The position numbers and the translations under genes are program-made. Below the pieces are notes generated by a model. The model was given only the letters and a program-made list of their open reading frames with translations, had not been told where the DNA came from and did no database searches. DNA of 64,000 nt from Paramesorhizobium deserti. Its GTDB lineage: Bacteria; Pseudomonadota; Alphaproteobacteria; Rhizobiales; Rhizobiaceae. The stretch covers positions 1,178,001-1,242,000 of the forward strand of contig NZ_LNTU01000001.1 of assembly GCF_001558695.1 (NCBI RefSeq), written 5' to 3'. Each line of letters starts with the position of its first letter. The stretch's first letter is position 1. Below, piece after piece: positions 36,157 to 47,090 of this stretch.

Positions 36157-38640
36157 CTACTCCGCCGCCGCACGGAAGATCCGAGCTTCGACGGGGAAGC
36201 GGCAGACGACGGTCGTGCCTCGCCCTGCCGCCGTGTCGATCTCGACCGATCCGCCATGAAGTTCCACGAAGCTCTTGACGATGGAGAGGCCCAGGCCGGC
36301 GCCGCGGCGACGCCCGCCATTGTTGCGCGGCTGGAAGCGCTTGAACACGGTGTCGAGCACATCCTTCGGCATCCCCGGCCCGTCATCACGGACGGAAAAG
36401 ACGATCTCGGCCTCCTCGCGCCTGCCGGAGAGCACGATGGTGGACCCTTCCGGCGCGTAATTGGCGGCATTGCTCAACAGGTTGAACAGCACCTGGCGGA
36501 CACGATTGGCATCGCCCCGGAAGGAACCGATGCCGGGGGCGAGATCAATGTCGAGGAAAAGATTGTGCTCGCGCAGGCGGTCGCCGATGCGCTCGGCGGC
36601 GGCGGCGACCGTATCGACGATGGATACCTCGTCGATCTCGAGCACCATGATGCCGGCATCAACGGTGGCAAGGTCGAGAATATCGTTGACGATGGTGAGC
36701 AGCACCGAGGAAGAGGTGCCGATATGATCGAGATATTCGCGCTGGCGCTCGTTCAACGCACCGAAGGACGGCGTCTGCAGAAGCTCGGTAAAGCCGATGA
36801 TGTTGGTGAGCGGCGAGCGCAGCTCGTAGGAGACGTGCTGGACGAAATCGTTCTTGATCTGGTCGGCGAGCTCGAGCGCCTCGTTCTTGTCCTTCAGCGC
36901 GCGCTCGACGCGGACCGTATCCGTCACATCGACAAAGGTCATCATGGTCTGCCCCTTGGGCAGCGGCACCAGCGCATAGGAGAGGATCGTCCTCGCGGCC
37001 AGTTCCGTCTGGCCCGCCTCGCCCTCGCGCTGGTCGGCGAAGCCGGTGACGGTCGCCACGAAATTCTCCCAAAGCGCGGGATCGGAAACGGCTTCGCAGG
37101 CGGCTCGGATCGCCGAAATATGGGTGCCCTCGACCGTCAGATTGGCGGGAAGCGACCAGAGCGTGGCGAAAGCCGGGTTGGAAAGACGGATGCGTCCATC
37201 GGAGCCGAAGACGGCCACGCCCTCGGTGAGGTGGTCGAGCGTTTCGCCCTGGACGCGGATCAGCGTGTTGTAACGGCTCTCCAGATCGAACTTCTCGGTC
37301 AGGTTCTCGAACACCCAGGTCACGCCGCCCTTGGGATGCGGATTGGCGACAATGCGCAATGTGCGCCCATCAGGCAGATGCCACCAATGCTCCTGCGGGT
37401 CGACCGCGCGATAGGCGGCAAGCATGGAATCCTTCCAGCGCCGCCATTCCGGCTGCTCGGGCAGCTTGCCTTCGCTGCGCAGGCGGTCGAACAGCAGGGC
37501 GTTGCTCGGATGGGTATCGAGAAATGCCGTATCGAGCGCCCATAGCTTGGAGAAAGCCTGATTGAAGAACTGCAGCTTCATGTCGGGGTCGAAAATCGCG
37601 ACCGCCGTATTGAGCTGGTCAAGCGTTTCGGCGTGGCTGCGCACGGTGCGCTGCAGCTCCTCGCGCACCTGCTCGATCTCGCTGATATCGGCGGCCACAC
37701 CGGCGGAGCCTGTGCTACCCGCCACGTCCGTCACCTCGAACATATGCCTGTCGCCGCCGATGACGGTGGAGAGACGGTCATGGAAGCGGGCCTGCGTCGC
37801 CCGTTCGCGCTCGATGCGCTGGCGGGCCTGGGTGCCGAAGAGCTCGTGGCCCTGCGCCACCACCTCGGCGGCATCCGCCGCATCGACAGCCCTGGCATAG
37901 GCTTTGTTGACCCAATTCAAACGGCCCTGCGCATCGCGGGTCCAGACGGTCAGGTCGAGCGCATCGAGAAGGCTGCGCAATGTGGCGAGCGCTTCGGAAA
38001 GCTGGCGGTTTTCCGTCTTCAGGAAAGCGCGCTCCGCCTGAACGCCCTCAAGGCTGACGAAGCGGGTGATCGCATAGCTGCCGGATGTGCGTCCCTGCAC
38101 CTCAAGCGGCGTTCCATTCACCGTCTCGACGATGAGATCGAAGGATTGCGTCCGCTCGCGCAAGGCGGCGACGGCGCGCTCGAACGCCGTCACGGAATCG
38201 GCACGGAGCCAGAGACCGAAGGCAAGAAAACCGGCCCGATCCTGCGGCGCGCCGCTTGTCGCGGGCAGGGCGCCCACCACTTCGGGCTTCCTGTCGGTGC
38301 CGTCCCACACGACGATCCGCTGGTCCTTCAGATTGAGAAGCGCCTCGCTGCGCTGGGCGGTATGGCTCAAATCGGCGAATTTCGCGCGCAGTGTGTCGTT
38401 TTCCTCGGCAATCTTGCCGCGATCGCGGATGAGCCAGCCGGCCGAAAGCAGGGCAGCGCCCATGGCGCCCAGGAACATGGCGAACTGGATGATCTCGAAC
38501 GCACCGAGCGATCCGCCGAAGGGGGTGGTGATTTTGGCTAGCGGTTCAGCGATCTGCGCCCATGCGGCGGTGGCGGGCAACAGGGCGGAAGCCGCAACGC
38601 CGGCCCGCAGGGCCCGCTGCCGCAAACGCTTCCCCTCCAT
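36157..38640 (-). CDS. divL: DivL-like PAS-domain pseudo-histidine kinase
   Basis: An 827-aa membrane-anchored sensor kinase. Order: hydrophobic N-terminus with a membrane segment near residues 50-72 (FAMFLGAMGAALLSAGWLI), several PAS regions (about 230-560), a DHp helix, and an HATPase domain (about 700-815) with RQVLFNLLSNAANYAPEG and DDGPGMP, GAGLGLSIV. The phospho-acceptor His is replaced: QHVSYELRSPL has Tyr605 (codon TAC at 36828-36826). Tyr in place of His is the hallmark of DivL, which controls CckA and asymmetric division in alphaproteobacteria. Start uncertain; 38640 chosen for conservation, 38721 is possible. Confidence 0.85.
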   Translation of the reverse strand: MEGKRLRQRALRAGVAASALLPATAAWAQIAEPLAKITTPFGGSLGAFEIIQFAMFLGAMGAALLSAGWLIRDRGKIAEENDTLRAKFADLSHTAQRSEALLNLKDQRIVVWDGTDRKPEVVGALPATSGAPQDRAGFLAFGLWLRADSVTAFERAVAALRERTQSFDLIVETVNGTPLEVQGRTSGSYAITRFVSLEGVQAERAFLKTENRQLSEALATLRSLLDALDLTVWTRDAQGRLNWVNKAYARAVDAADAAEVVAQGHELFGTQARQRIERERATQARFHDRLSTVIGGDRHMFEVTDVAGSTGSAGVAADISEIEQVREELQRTVRSHAETLDQLNTAVAIFDPDMKLQFFNQAFSKLWALDTAFLDTHPSNALLFDRLRSEGKLPEQPEWRRWKDSMLAAYRAVDPQEHWWHLPDGRTLRIVANPHPKGGVTWVFENLTEKFDLESRYNTLIRVQGETLDHLTEGVAVFGSDGRIRLSNPAFATLWSLPANLTVEGTHISAIRAACEAVSDPALWENFVATVTGFADQREGEAGQTELAARTILSYALVPLPKGQTMMTFVDVTDTVRVERALKDKNEALELADQIKNDFVQHVSYELRSPLTNIIGFTELLQTPSFGALNERQREYLDHIGTSSSVLLTIVNDILDLATVDAGIMVLEIDEVSIVDTVAAAAERIGDRLREHNLFLDIDLAPGIGSFRGDANRVRQVLFNLLSNAANYAPEGSTIVLSGRREEAEIVFSVRDDGPGMPKDVLDTVFKRFQPRNNGGRRRGAGLGLSIVKSFVELHGGSVEIDTAAGRGTTVVCRFPVEARIFRAAAE

Positions 38641-38854
38641 GGAGGCCAGATAGGTTCCGCACATCCTCGCATATACGGAAATATGTTCCCAAACGCCCCG
38701 TGACGGGCAATCGTCTGGCATATGCTATCCTCTCCGCCGCCTGTTCAGTCAGTCGTGACTTACGCTCGCAGACACTTTCATTGGTGCCGCCGATCCACCT
38801 CGAATCACTTCAAAATACTCTTATGGCGAATCGCCGTGAAGCAGGTGCGGGGCA

Positions 38855-38891
38855 AAAATAAATGTCGGGCAGCTTGTCAACCACCCGACAT
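38855..38891 (-). terminator. intrinsic terminator after ahcY
   Basis: On the minus strand ATGTCGGG (38891-38884) pairs with CCCGACAT (38869-38862), followed by TTTATTTTT. It lies 29 bp past the ahcY stop and before the DivL-like gene's promoter. Confidence 0.8.
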
Positions 38892-38919
38892 CAATATGTT
38901 GATTATAATTAAGGTATGG

Positions 38920-40320
38920 TTAATACCTGTAGTGCTCCGGCTTGTACGGGCCCTGTGGAGTGACGCCGATATAGGCCGCCTGTTCCTCGGATAGCGTCGT
39001 CAGCTTGGCGCCGAGCTTGGCAAGATGCAGGCGTGCGACCTTCTCGTCGAGGTGCTTCGGCAGGACATAGACCTCGTTCTTGTATTGACCGCCCTTGGTG
39101 AAGAGTTCGATCTGCGCCAGCACCTGATTGGTGAAGGAGGCGGACATGACGAAGCTCGGATGGCCGGTCGCGTTGCCGAGATTGAGCAGACGTCCCTCGG
39201 AAAGCAGGATCATGCGCTTGCCGTCGGGGAACTCGATCATGTCGACCTGCGGCTTGACGTTGGTCCATTTCAGATTGCGCAGCGCCGCGACCTGAATCTC
39301 GTTATCGAAATGGCCGATATTGCCGACGATCACCATGTCCTTCATCTTGCGCATGTGATCGAGGGTGATGACATCGCGATTGCCCGTCGTGGTGACGACG
39401 ATATCGGCGGTCGGCGCGGCTTCGTCGAGCGTCACCACCTCGAAGCCGTCCATGGCGGCCTGCAGCGCGCAGATCGGATCGACTTCCGTCACCTTGACGC
39501 GCGCTCCGGCGCCGGAAAGCGACTGGGCCGAGCCCTTCCCGACATCGCCATAGCCACAGACGATGGCGACCTTGCCGGCCATCATCACATCGGTGCCGCG
39601 GCGGATGCCGTCGACCAGCGATTCCTTGCAGCCATATTTATTGTCGAATTTCGACTTGGTGACGCTGTCGTTGACGTTGATCGCGGGGAAGGGGAGGAGG
39701 CCCTTCTTCTGCAGCTGGTAGAGACGGTTGACGCCGGTGGTGGTCTCCTCCGTCACGCCCTTGATGGCCTCGCGCTGCTTGGTGAAGAAGCCCGGCGTCT
39801 CGGCCATGCGCTTCCGGATCTGGGCAAAGAGGACTTCCTCCTCCTCGCTGCCTGGATTGGAAAGCACGTCCTCGCCCGCCTCGGCGCGTGCGCCGATCAG
39901 GATATACATGGTGGCATCGCCACCATCATCGAGGATCATGTTGGAATAGCCGCCGTCCGACCATTGGAAAATTCGATCGGTATAGGTCCAGTATTCCTCA
40001 AGCGTCTCGCCCTTGATGGCGAAGACCGGCGTGCCGCCGGCGGCGATTGCGGCGGCGGCGTGGTCCTGCGTGGAGAAAATGTTGCAGGAAGCCCAGCGCA
40101 CCTCGGCGCCCAGCGCCTGCAGCGTCTCGATCAGCACGGCGGTCTGGATCGTCATGTGCAGCGAGCCGGAAATGCGCGCGCCCTTCAATGGCTGCGAGGC
40201 GCCGAACTCCTCGCGCGCGGCCATCAGGCCCGGCATTTCGGTTTCGGCGATCTCGATTTCCTTGCGGCCCCAATCGGCGAGGTTCATGTCCTTGACGACA
40301 AAATCATGTTTCGTGGTCAT
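38920..40320 (-). CDS. ahcY: S-adenosylhomocysteinase
   Basis: A 466-aa NAD-dependent enzyme splitting S-adenosylhomocysteine to adenosine and homocysteine, clearing the product inhibitor of methyltransferases. Conserved blocks: [19 protein letters not shown] near residue 75, [19 protein letters not shown] near residue 215, the NAD loop [15 protein letters not shown] near 255, and the C-terminal YKPEHYRY. The ATG at 40320 has GGAGCACGAG just upstream. A long AT-rich leader of about 400 bp carries a palindromic operator candidate. Confidence 0.96.
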   Translation of the reverse strand: MTTKHDFVVKDMNLADWGRKEIEIAETEMPGLMAAREEFGASQPLKGARISGSLHMTIQTAVLIETLQALGAEVRWASCNIFSTQDHAAAAIAAGGTPVFAIKGETLEEYWTYTDRIFQWSDGGYSNMILDDGGDATMYILIGARAEAGEDVLSNPGSEEEEVLFAQIRKRMAETPGFFTKQREAIKGVTEETTTGVNRLYQLQKKGLLPFPAINVNDSVTKSKFDNKYGCKESLVDGIRRGTDVMMAGKVAIVCGYGDVGKGSAQSLSGAGARVKVTEVDPICALQAAMDGFEVVTLDEAAPTADIVVTTTGNRDVITLDHMRKMKDMVIVGNIGHFDNEIQVAALRNLKWTNVKPQVDMIEFPDGKRMILLSEGRLLNLGNATGHPSFVMSASFTNQVLAQIELFTKGGQYKNEVYVLPKHLDEKVARLHLAKLGAKLTTLSEEQAAYIGVTPQGPYKPEHYRY

Positions 40321-40455
40321 CTCGTGCTCCAGTTCGGACAATTCAAATGACAATAGGCAGTGCAGGCCGAACGGCAGGCTTGGTTAACCGGACGCGATGA
40401 TCGACCTCAAATCTGCTTTTGCGTAGCAGATCGGAGGAAAACGCACAATTGGAAT

Positions 40456-40471
40456 ATAAAGAAATCTTTAT
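40456..40471. promoter_or_regulatory. palindromic operator candidate upstream of ahcY
   Basis: ATAAAGA-AA-TCTTTAT is a perfect 7-bp-arm palindrome 135 bp upstream of the ahcY ATG. Its form resembles operators reported for ArsR-family SAH/SAM-responsive repressors (SahR, SamR) before ahcY and methionine-cycle genes in proteobacteria (from memory). The regulator gene is not in this window. Confidence 0.5.
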
Positions 40472-40512
40472 GCGTGTATATGAAGGGGCAGGCTTTTCGA
40501 AGCGCCCCTTAG

Positions 40513-40704
40513 TCAATCTGTATCGAAATTGATACACTGCCTTATGTGCCGCAAGAGGAGGCTGCAAAGCGGCTGGGCCTAACTCGCCCGCGGACCAATG
40601 ACTTGCTGCGCGGCAAGATCGCCAAGTTCTCGCTCGATGCGCTCGTCAACATCGCCACCTCGGCTCATCTAGATATTGAAATCCGGGTGAAGGATGCCGC
40701 GTGA
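40513..40704 (+). pseudogene. HigA-like XRE antitoxin remnant
   Basis: In one frame this reads PQEEAAKRLGLTRPRTNDLL then RGKIAKFSLDALVNIATSAH and ends IEIRVKDAA before a TGA at 40702. This matches the C-terminal half of XRE antitoxins of the HigA2/HTH_37 type (normally about 90-100 aa). A stop lies in frame at 40510 and there is no ATG; a GTG at 40546 would give only 52 residues, lacking the first half. No toxin gene adjoins it. A TGTATC-N6-GATACA palindrome (40519-40536) overlaps the start. I read it as a decayed toxin-antitoxin locus. Confidence 0.65.
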
Positions 40705-40721
40705 TCGGACAATAAAGGCCC

Positions 40722-41036
40722 TCAAGCCTCTTCGCCGAACTTGTTGGCGATCAGTTCCTGCAGGGCGTCGAGAACCGCTTCGGCCTGGACGCCCGATGCG
40801 CTGACCTCGATGCAGCAGCCGGGGGAGGCGGCCAGCATCATCAGCCCCATGATGGATGTTCCGCCGACGGTCACGCCATCCTTTTCCACCCGGACATGGG
40901 CGTCGAAACTGTCGACCAACTGAACGAATTTCGCCGAAGCGCGGGCATGCAGGCCACGCTTGTTCATGATCTTGAAAGAACGCCTGAGGGCTTTCGCCTC
41001 ATCATAGGTTCCGGTTGCAGCGTTGGTGATATGCAT
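40722..41036 (-). CDS. ptsH: HPr phosphocarrier protein
   Basis: A 104-aa HPr with a short N-terminal extension. The phosphorylated His30 lies in NKRGLHARASAKFVQ and regulatory Ser61 in GGTSIMGLMMLAASPG; the 31-residue spacing equals the His15/Ser46 spacing of classical HPr. With EIIA and HprK nearby and no sugar-specific EIIBC genes, it belongs to a regulatory PTS rather than a sugar uptake system. It lies 7 bp after the EIIA gene. If the ATG is later, the extension would shrink. Confidence 0.92.
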   Translation of the reverse strand: MHITNAATGTYDEAKALRRSFKIMNKRGLHARASAKFVQLVDSFDAHVRVEKDGVTVGGTSIMGLMMLAASPGCCIEVSASGVQAEAVLDALQELIANKFGEEA

Positions 41037-41043
41037 CGGCCGG

Positions 41044-41445
41044 CTATTTCCCCGTCAGGACCTGGCTCGCAACATTGATGTATTTGCGGCCGGCCTCCTG
41101 CGCCTCGCGCAGCGCCACCTGCATATCGCCTGAGATGCGGACGCTGGAAAGCTTGATGAGCATGGGAAGATTGACGCCGGCGATCACCTCGACCTTGCCC
41201 GGCTTCATCACCGAAATCGCCAGATTGGAAGGCGTGCCGCCAAACATATCGGTCAGGATGATGACACCCTGGCCTTCATCGGCGCGTCCGATCGCATCGA
41301 CAATATCGCGGCGACGCTGTTCCATATCGTCTTCCGCGCCGATGCAGACGGTCTCGAAATTCTCCTGGGGACCGACGACATGCTCGACTGCATGATGAAA
41401 CTCTTCGGCCAACCTTCCGTGCGTCACAAGCACGAGTCCGATCAT
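41044..41445 (-). CDS. PTS EIIA component, mannose type (regulatory)
   Basis: A 133-aa EIIA-Man domain protein. The phospho-His is His9 in MIGLVLVTHGRLAEEF, and the family block TDMFGGTPSNLA lies near residue 70. There is no fused EIIB. The ATG at 41445 starts directly at the first strand; an in-frame ATG at 41475 is less likely. It accepts phosphate from HPr and in Rhizobiales is tied to ChvG/ChvI-linked metabolic control. The 234-bp gap upstream to hprK shows no further gene. Confidence 0.9.
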   Translation of the reverse strand: MIGLVLVTHGRLAEEFHHAVEHVVGPQENFETVCIGAEDDMEQRRRDIVDAIGRADEGQGVIILTDMFGGTPSNLAISVMKPGKVEVIAGVNLPMLIKLSSVRISGDMQVALREAQEAGRKYINVASQVLTGK

Positions 41446-41679
41446 TCTCAAACTGCTCCCGTCATGCGCTCGCACCCACCCATGAAATCATCAACCCGCA
41501 AGCGCCTGTGGCCACCGGATATCACCCGTCTCCGGCAGGTTGCACATCTTGACAGCCGGAAATGCGATATCAAGTGAAAAATCTCGCACTTGCCTTGATT
41601 TAGCCGATATGCCGCAGCGCAGCAACCGAAGAGCTTTTTTACCCGATCTTAACCCTAATCTCTAACCCTAACGGCCGCT

Positions 41680-42162
41680 TCAGGCGGTTTCAGCCGGCCA
41701 TGGCGGCATGAAAAGCGCCGCTTCCACGGCGCGGCAGGCATGAAGTGATTCGGCCTGTCCGGCACTTGGATAAGGAAGCCTGAGCAGGGGGAGAGGCACG
41801 CCGCAGAGGGTGCGCTGCACACTATCGGGATAGCGCACGGCCTCTTCGGGGGGCACGAGATCAACCAGAAGATGGATGACGGCCGCCTTTTCATGAGCCA
41901 TGCCGAACAGGCCCGCGCCGCGCACCTCGATGCCGCCCGCAAGCGTTTCGGGTGCCGACGCCAGCAGCCTGCCATTTACCGCCCGCAGGATGGTGCGATC
42001 GTCAGACACCAGCGCGGCGAAGCGGCCGGCCGTGCGCTGACCGGCGATCAGCGCCAGCGCAAGAGCCGACTTGCCGGCGCCCGATGCGCCGGTGATCAGA
42101 ACCCCGTGATCGGCGACCAGAAACGATGTGGCATGGATATTTTCACCGGCGCCGTCAGCCAT
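41680..42162 (-). CDS. hprK: HPr kinase/phosphorylase (short form)
   Basis: A 160-aa HprK, acting on HPr at the regulatory serine. Walker A is ITGASGAGKSALALAL near residue 24, and the capping signature GGIEVRGAGLFGM lies near residue 76. Only the catalytic domain is present; the N-terminal domain of Gram-positive HprK (about 130 aa) is absent, as is usual in alphaproteobacteria. The ATG at 42162 overlaps the chvG stop (TGATG); a GTG at 42165 is also possible. Confidence 0.9.
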   Translation of the reverse strand: MADGAGENIHATSFLVADHGVLITGASGAGKSALALALIAGQRTAGRFAALVSDDRTILRAVNGRLLASAPETLAGGIEVRGAGLFGMAHEKAAVIHLLVDLVPPEEAVRYPDSVQRTLCGVPLPLLRLPYPSAGQAESLHACRAVEAALFMPPWPAETA

Positions 42163-43976
42163 CACTGCTCGGCCGGGAGATCGACGATGAAGCGGGCACC
42201 GAGACAGTGCTCGGGAGAGGTGGCGCCTTGCGACGTGGGGTCGACGATGTTTTCCGCCGTCAGCGTGCCGCCATGCGCCTCGACGATCTGGCGGCTGATG
42301 GAAAGGCCGAGGCCTGAATTCTGGCCGAATGCCTCCGCCGACGGCCTGTCGGTATAGAAGCGCTCGAAAATGCGTTCGATATCCTCCGCGCCGATGCCGG
42401 GACCATTGTCCTCGACCAGGATGCGGATCCGGTTGCCGGCATAATCGAGGAATACGGTGATCATACCCGTATCCTCGGGCACGAAGGAACGTGCGTTCTC
42501 GACAAGGTTGGAAACGACCTGGCTCAACCGCAGATCATGGCCGGATACGAAGAAGCCCTTGCGCCCGGGCGGGAGCCTGCCGATCTTCAATTCGACCTTC
42601 GTTCCAGATTTGTTGCGCTGCACCTCCTGCGCCGCGGCAACCAAATTCGTCAGCAGCGCCCCGAGATCGACCCTGTCGGAATGCTCGCGGGCCAGCTCCG
42701 CATCGAGACGCGAGGCATCGGAAATATCGGTGATGAGTCGGTCCAGACGGCGGACATCGTGCTGGATGATGTCGAGCAGGCGCTTGCGCGACTCCTCCGT
42801 CTTGGCGAGCGGCAGCGTCTCGACGGCGCTTCTGAGCGAGGTCAGCGGGTTCTTCAGCTCGTGGCTGACATCGGCGGCGAAGCTCTCGATCGCATCGATA
42901 CGGGCATAGAGCGCGTTGGTCATGGCGCGGATCGAGGTGGAGAGGTGGCCGACCTCATCCTGCCGGTCGGAGAAATCCGGTATCTCCACGCGGCTCTTGA
43001 CGCCATGGCGGACGCGATCGGCGGCGGCCGACAGCCGGCGCAGCGGGTTGGCGATGGTCGAGGCCAGGAACAGCGACAGGATCACCATGACCACGGATAC
43101 GACCGCGAAGACGCGGAAGATGGCGTGGCGCTCGCCCTGCACGATGTTGTCGATATCGCCGCCCTCGGTGGAGAGCAGCAGCACGCCGAGCACGGCGCGG
43201 AAGCGCTGCACGGGGACGGCGACGGACACGACCAGTTCACCCTGCTCGTTGCGGCGCCGTGCGGTGGCGGGAGAACCGGTCAGAGCCTTGACGACTTCCG
43301 GGAAGGCTGAGCCATTGCCGCCCGGCTGCTCCTGATCGAGCGGCAGGCTGCCGGTCTGGAAGAAATGCGAAATCCAGTTGCTGACGCGTTCGAACGGCCC
43401 CGGCTCCTCGGTCTCGATCGGCGGCAGCTCGTAACGCAGCACCTGCCCGCGCGAATAGGAATAGAGGCGGCTCGAATCGAGCAGCAGATTGGTATCGCGG
43501 TCATAGATGCGGGCGCGCGTGCTGGTGGGCGAGATCAGCCGCCGCAACAGCGGCGCCACCCGCTCCGGATTGATCGGGAATTCCCAATTGTCGGGGGAAT
43601 CGGGGGAGGGGGTGATGCTCTGGCCGGCCTGCAGCTCGAGCAGCTTTTCCGGATCGATGGCGATCGAATTGGTATCGACCGTCGCCGACGCGGCGATGGC
43701 GCCGGCGATGATCTCGCCCTGGGTCATCAGGCTCTCGATCTTGGCGTCGATCAGCCCGTCCCGGAACTGGTTCAAATACATGATGCCGGAAACCAGCACC
43801 GCCAGCGCCGCCAGATTGAGAAACAGGATGCGGCGCGTGAGGCTGGAAAAGACATAGTGGCCGAGCACATGACGCGCCGGCGAGAACATGCGGCGCAGGA
43901 GAAGCGAGCGCTGCCGGCGCGCGCGTCGTTCCCTGCTTACGCCTGTGACGGCACTGTTCTCGGCTTCTGCCACCAT
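42162..43976 (-). CDS. chvG: sensor histidine kinase ChvG (BvrS/ExoS family)
   Basis: A 604-aa inner-membrane kinase. TM1 lies near residues 50-68 (ILFLNLAALAVLVSGIMYL), a periplasmic sensor domain follows to about 285, then TM2 (VVSVVMVILSLFLASTI near 300), HAMP, a DHp with FAADVSHELKNPLTSL near residue 375, and HATPase motifs VSNLVENARSF and EDNGPGIG, GLGLSIS. In rhizobia and Brucella this kinase with ChvI responds to acid or host signals and controls envelope, motility and metabolism. It lies 48 bp after chvI and is coupled to hprK. Confidence 0.92.
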   Translation of the reverse strand: MVAEAENSAVTGVSRERRARRQRSLLLRRMFSPARHVLGHYVFSSLTRRILFLNLAALAVLVSGIMYLNQFRDGLIDAKIESLMTQGEIIAGAIAASATVDTNSIAIDPEKLLELQAGQSITPSPDSPDNWEFPINPERVAPLLRRLISPTSTRARIYDRDTNLLLDSSRLYSYSRGQVLRYELPPIETEEPGPFERVSNWISHFFQTGSLPLDQEQPGGNGSAFPEVVKALTGSPATARRRNEQGELVVSVAVPVQRFRAVLGVLLLSTEGGDIDNIVQGERHAIFRVFAVVSVVMVILSLFLASTIANPLRRLSAAADRVRHGVKSRVEIPDFSDRQDEVGHLSTSIRAMTNALYARIDAIESFAADVSHELKNPLTSLRSAVETLPLAKTEESRKRLLDIIQHDVRRLDRLITDISDASRLDAELAREHSDRVDLGALLTNLVAAAQEVQRNKSGTKVELKIGRLPPGRKGFFVSGHDLRLSQVVSNLVENARSFVPEDTGMITVFLDYAGNRIRILVEDNGPGIGAEDIERIFERFYTDRPSAEAFGQNSGLGLSISRQIVEAHGGTLTAENIVDPTSQGATSPEHCLGARFIVDLPAEQ

Positions 43977-44024
43977 GATGCGGATCGTGATTCCTGTTCA
44001 GCCCCCGCCCCCAAGGCAAGGCGA

Positions 44025-44726
44025 TCACGCCTCGCGGAAGCGGTATCCAACCCCGTAGAGCGTTTCGATCATCTCGAAGCTGTCATCGACCGCCTTGAAC
44101 TTCTTGCGAAGGCGCTTGATGTGGCTATCGATCGTGCGATCGTCAACATATACCTGCTCATCATAAGCCGCATCCATCAGCGCGTCACGGCTTTTCACGA
44201 CGCCGGGACGTTGCGCCAGGGAGTGCAGGATCAAGAATTCGGTGACCGTCAGCGTCACCGGCTCGCCCTTCCAGGTGCAGGTATGGCGCTCCTGGTCCAT
44301 GACGAGCTGTCCGCGCTCCAGGGACTTCGACTGCTGGCCGGTCGGCTTCACCGTGCCGTCACGGGCCGCGACCCGGCGCAGCACCGCCTTGACCCGCTCG
44401 ACGAGGAGCCGTTGCGAGAACGGCTTGGTGATGAAATCGTCGGCGCCCATCTTCAGCCCGAAGAGCTCGTCGATCTCGTCATCCTTGGAGGTCAGGAAAA
44501 TGACGGGCAGATCGGATTTCTGGCGCAGGCGGCGCAGAAGCTCCATGCCATCCATGCGCGGCATCTTGATATCAAAGATCGCAAGGTTGGGCGGACGCGC
44601 CATCAGGCCGTCGAGCGCCGAAGCGCCATCGGTATAGGTCTCGACCCGATAACCTTCCGATTCCAGCGCGATGGAAACCGAAGTCAGAATGTTGCGATCG
44701 TCGTCAACGAGCGCAATCGTCTGCAT
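44025..44726 (-). CDS. chvI: response regulator ChvI (BvrR family)
   Basis: A 233-aa OmpR-type regulator. The receiver has the acidic pocket LVDDDRN at residues 7-12, phospho-acceptor Asp52 in [12 protein letters not shown], Thr in VIFLTSKDD and Lys in ADDFITKPF. The C-terminal winged helix (about 135-233) includes [13 protein letters not shown] and [12 protein letters not shown]. The ATG at 44726 ([10 protein letters not shown]) has GGGAGA 9-10 nt before it. It is divergent from pckA. Confidence 0.94.
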   Translation of the reverse strand: MQTIALVDDDRNILTSVSIALESEGYRVETYTDGASALDGLMARPPNLAIFDIKMPRMDGMELLRRLRQKSDLPVIFLTSKDDEIDELFGLKMGADDFITKPFSQRLLVERVKAVLRRVAARDGTVKPTGQQSKSLERGQLVMDQERHTCTWKGEPVTLTVTEFLILHSLAQRPGVVKSRDALMDAAYDEQVYVDDRTIDSHIKRLRKKFKAVDDSFEMIETLYGVGYRFREA

Positions 44727-45069
44727 TGCTGGTATCTCCCTCATGCGGCGCCTCTCCTTAAAACGTCAAATCAATCAACAGGATTTTAATCGACGCGCTT
44801 GTGCAGGACAAATTAGGTACAAAATGTGGCATAGCACTTTTCCACCCCGGAAAACAAATGTTACAGGCATAAACACGTCAGGGTTGTTATTTCCAGTGTT
44901 TTTCCCGCTATTGGGATTTTTAAACGATTTAAATTTTTTTGAGAATTTTTAAATCGATTATTTATTTGAAATCATTCGGCTATTCTGTTGTCAGAAATCC
45001 AGGCTGGTCTTTTTGCGCATCTCACGGGCCGCCTTCACCAAATTTTTCTTGAGAACACGCGGAGACACA
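44727..45069. promoter_or_regulatory. divergent AT-rich promoter region between chvI and pckA
   Basis: This 343-bp interval is strikingly AT-rich compared with its surroundings, with runs such as TTTTTAAACGATTTAAATTT near 44915 and GAATTTTTAAATCG near 44943. It must hold promoters for the chvI operon and pckA. Both are known ChvI-linked targets in rhizobia, so ChvI binding here is plausible. I see no gene or RNA in it. Confidence 0.5.
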
Positions 45070-46680
<1,611 letters not shown>

Positions 46681-46703
46681 TATTTCTGCTACAGGGGAGG
46701 AGG

Positions 46704-46734
46704 AAGGGTCCGGCGGGAAACTGCCGGGCCCTTT
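46704..46734 (+). terminator. terminator after pckA
   Basis: AAGGGTCCGGC (46704-46714) pairs with GCCGGGCCCTT (46723-46733), one G-T pair, 8-nt loop. The T tract after it is weak (TTTGTG). It lies 24 bp past the pckA stop. Confidence 0.6.
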
Positions 46735-46760
46735 GTGTTGAAGCCTGATGCAATCAGGTC

Positions 46761-46944
46761 TGGCGACTGGTGGAGTGGCGATGTTCAGGCATGGATCCTC
46801 GGGTCAAGCCAGAGGATGATGATTGCAGGGATGTTTTCTGCCAATCGCCAACGTCAGGACCGGGCGTAAACCTCTCTAGTCCGTCATCCTCGGGCTTGAC
46901 CCGAGGATCCATTCCGGAACGGTCCAAACGGAAAACCGCTTCGC
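46761..46944 (+). repeat. duplicated intergenic block, copy 2
   Basis: This is the second copy of the block at 20531-20712, same orientation, with scattered substitutions. Shared landmarks are GGCGATGTTCAGGCATGGAT, GGGATGTTTTC, AACGTCAG and CCAAACGGAAAACCGCTTCG. It lies in the 410-bp gap between pckA and arfB; the rest of that gap holds the pckA terminator and no further gene. Confidence 0.8.
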
Positions 46945-47090
46945 GGGTTCGGCTCATGCGAAGACACTTCATATAATAGATAGCGAAAGCGGAATTCACA
47001 CCCTATCTCCGCCTTGCCAGGAGATGGGCGACAGCGCAGAGAGGGCGCCTGGCAATTCCATTAAAACAAGAACCGCTTTATGGTTCGGCC

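Noticed and set aside
41636-41672. Telomere-like CCCTAA units (AACCCTAATCTCTAACCCTAAC)
   Set aside because: Only a few imperfect units between hprK and the EIIA gene, in a circular-chromosome context; no array or protein partner.
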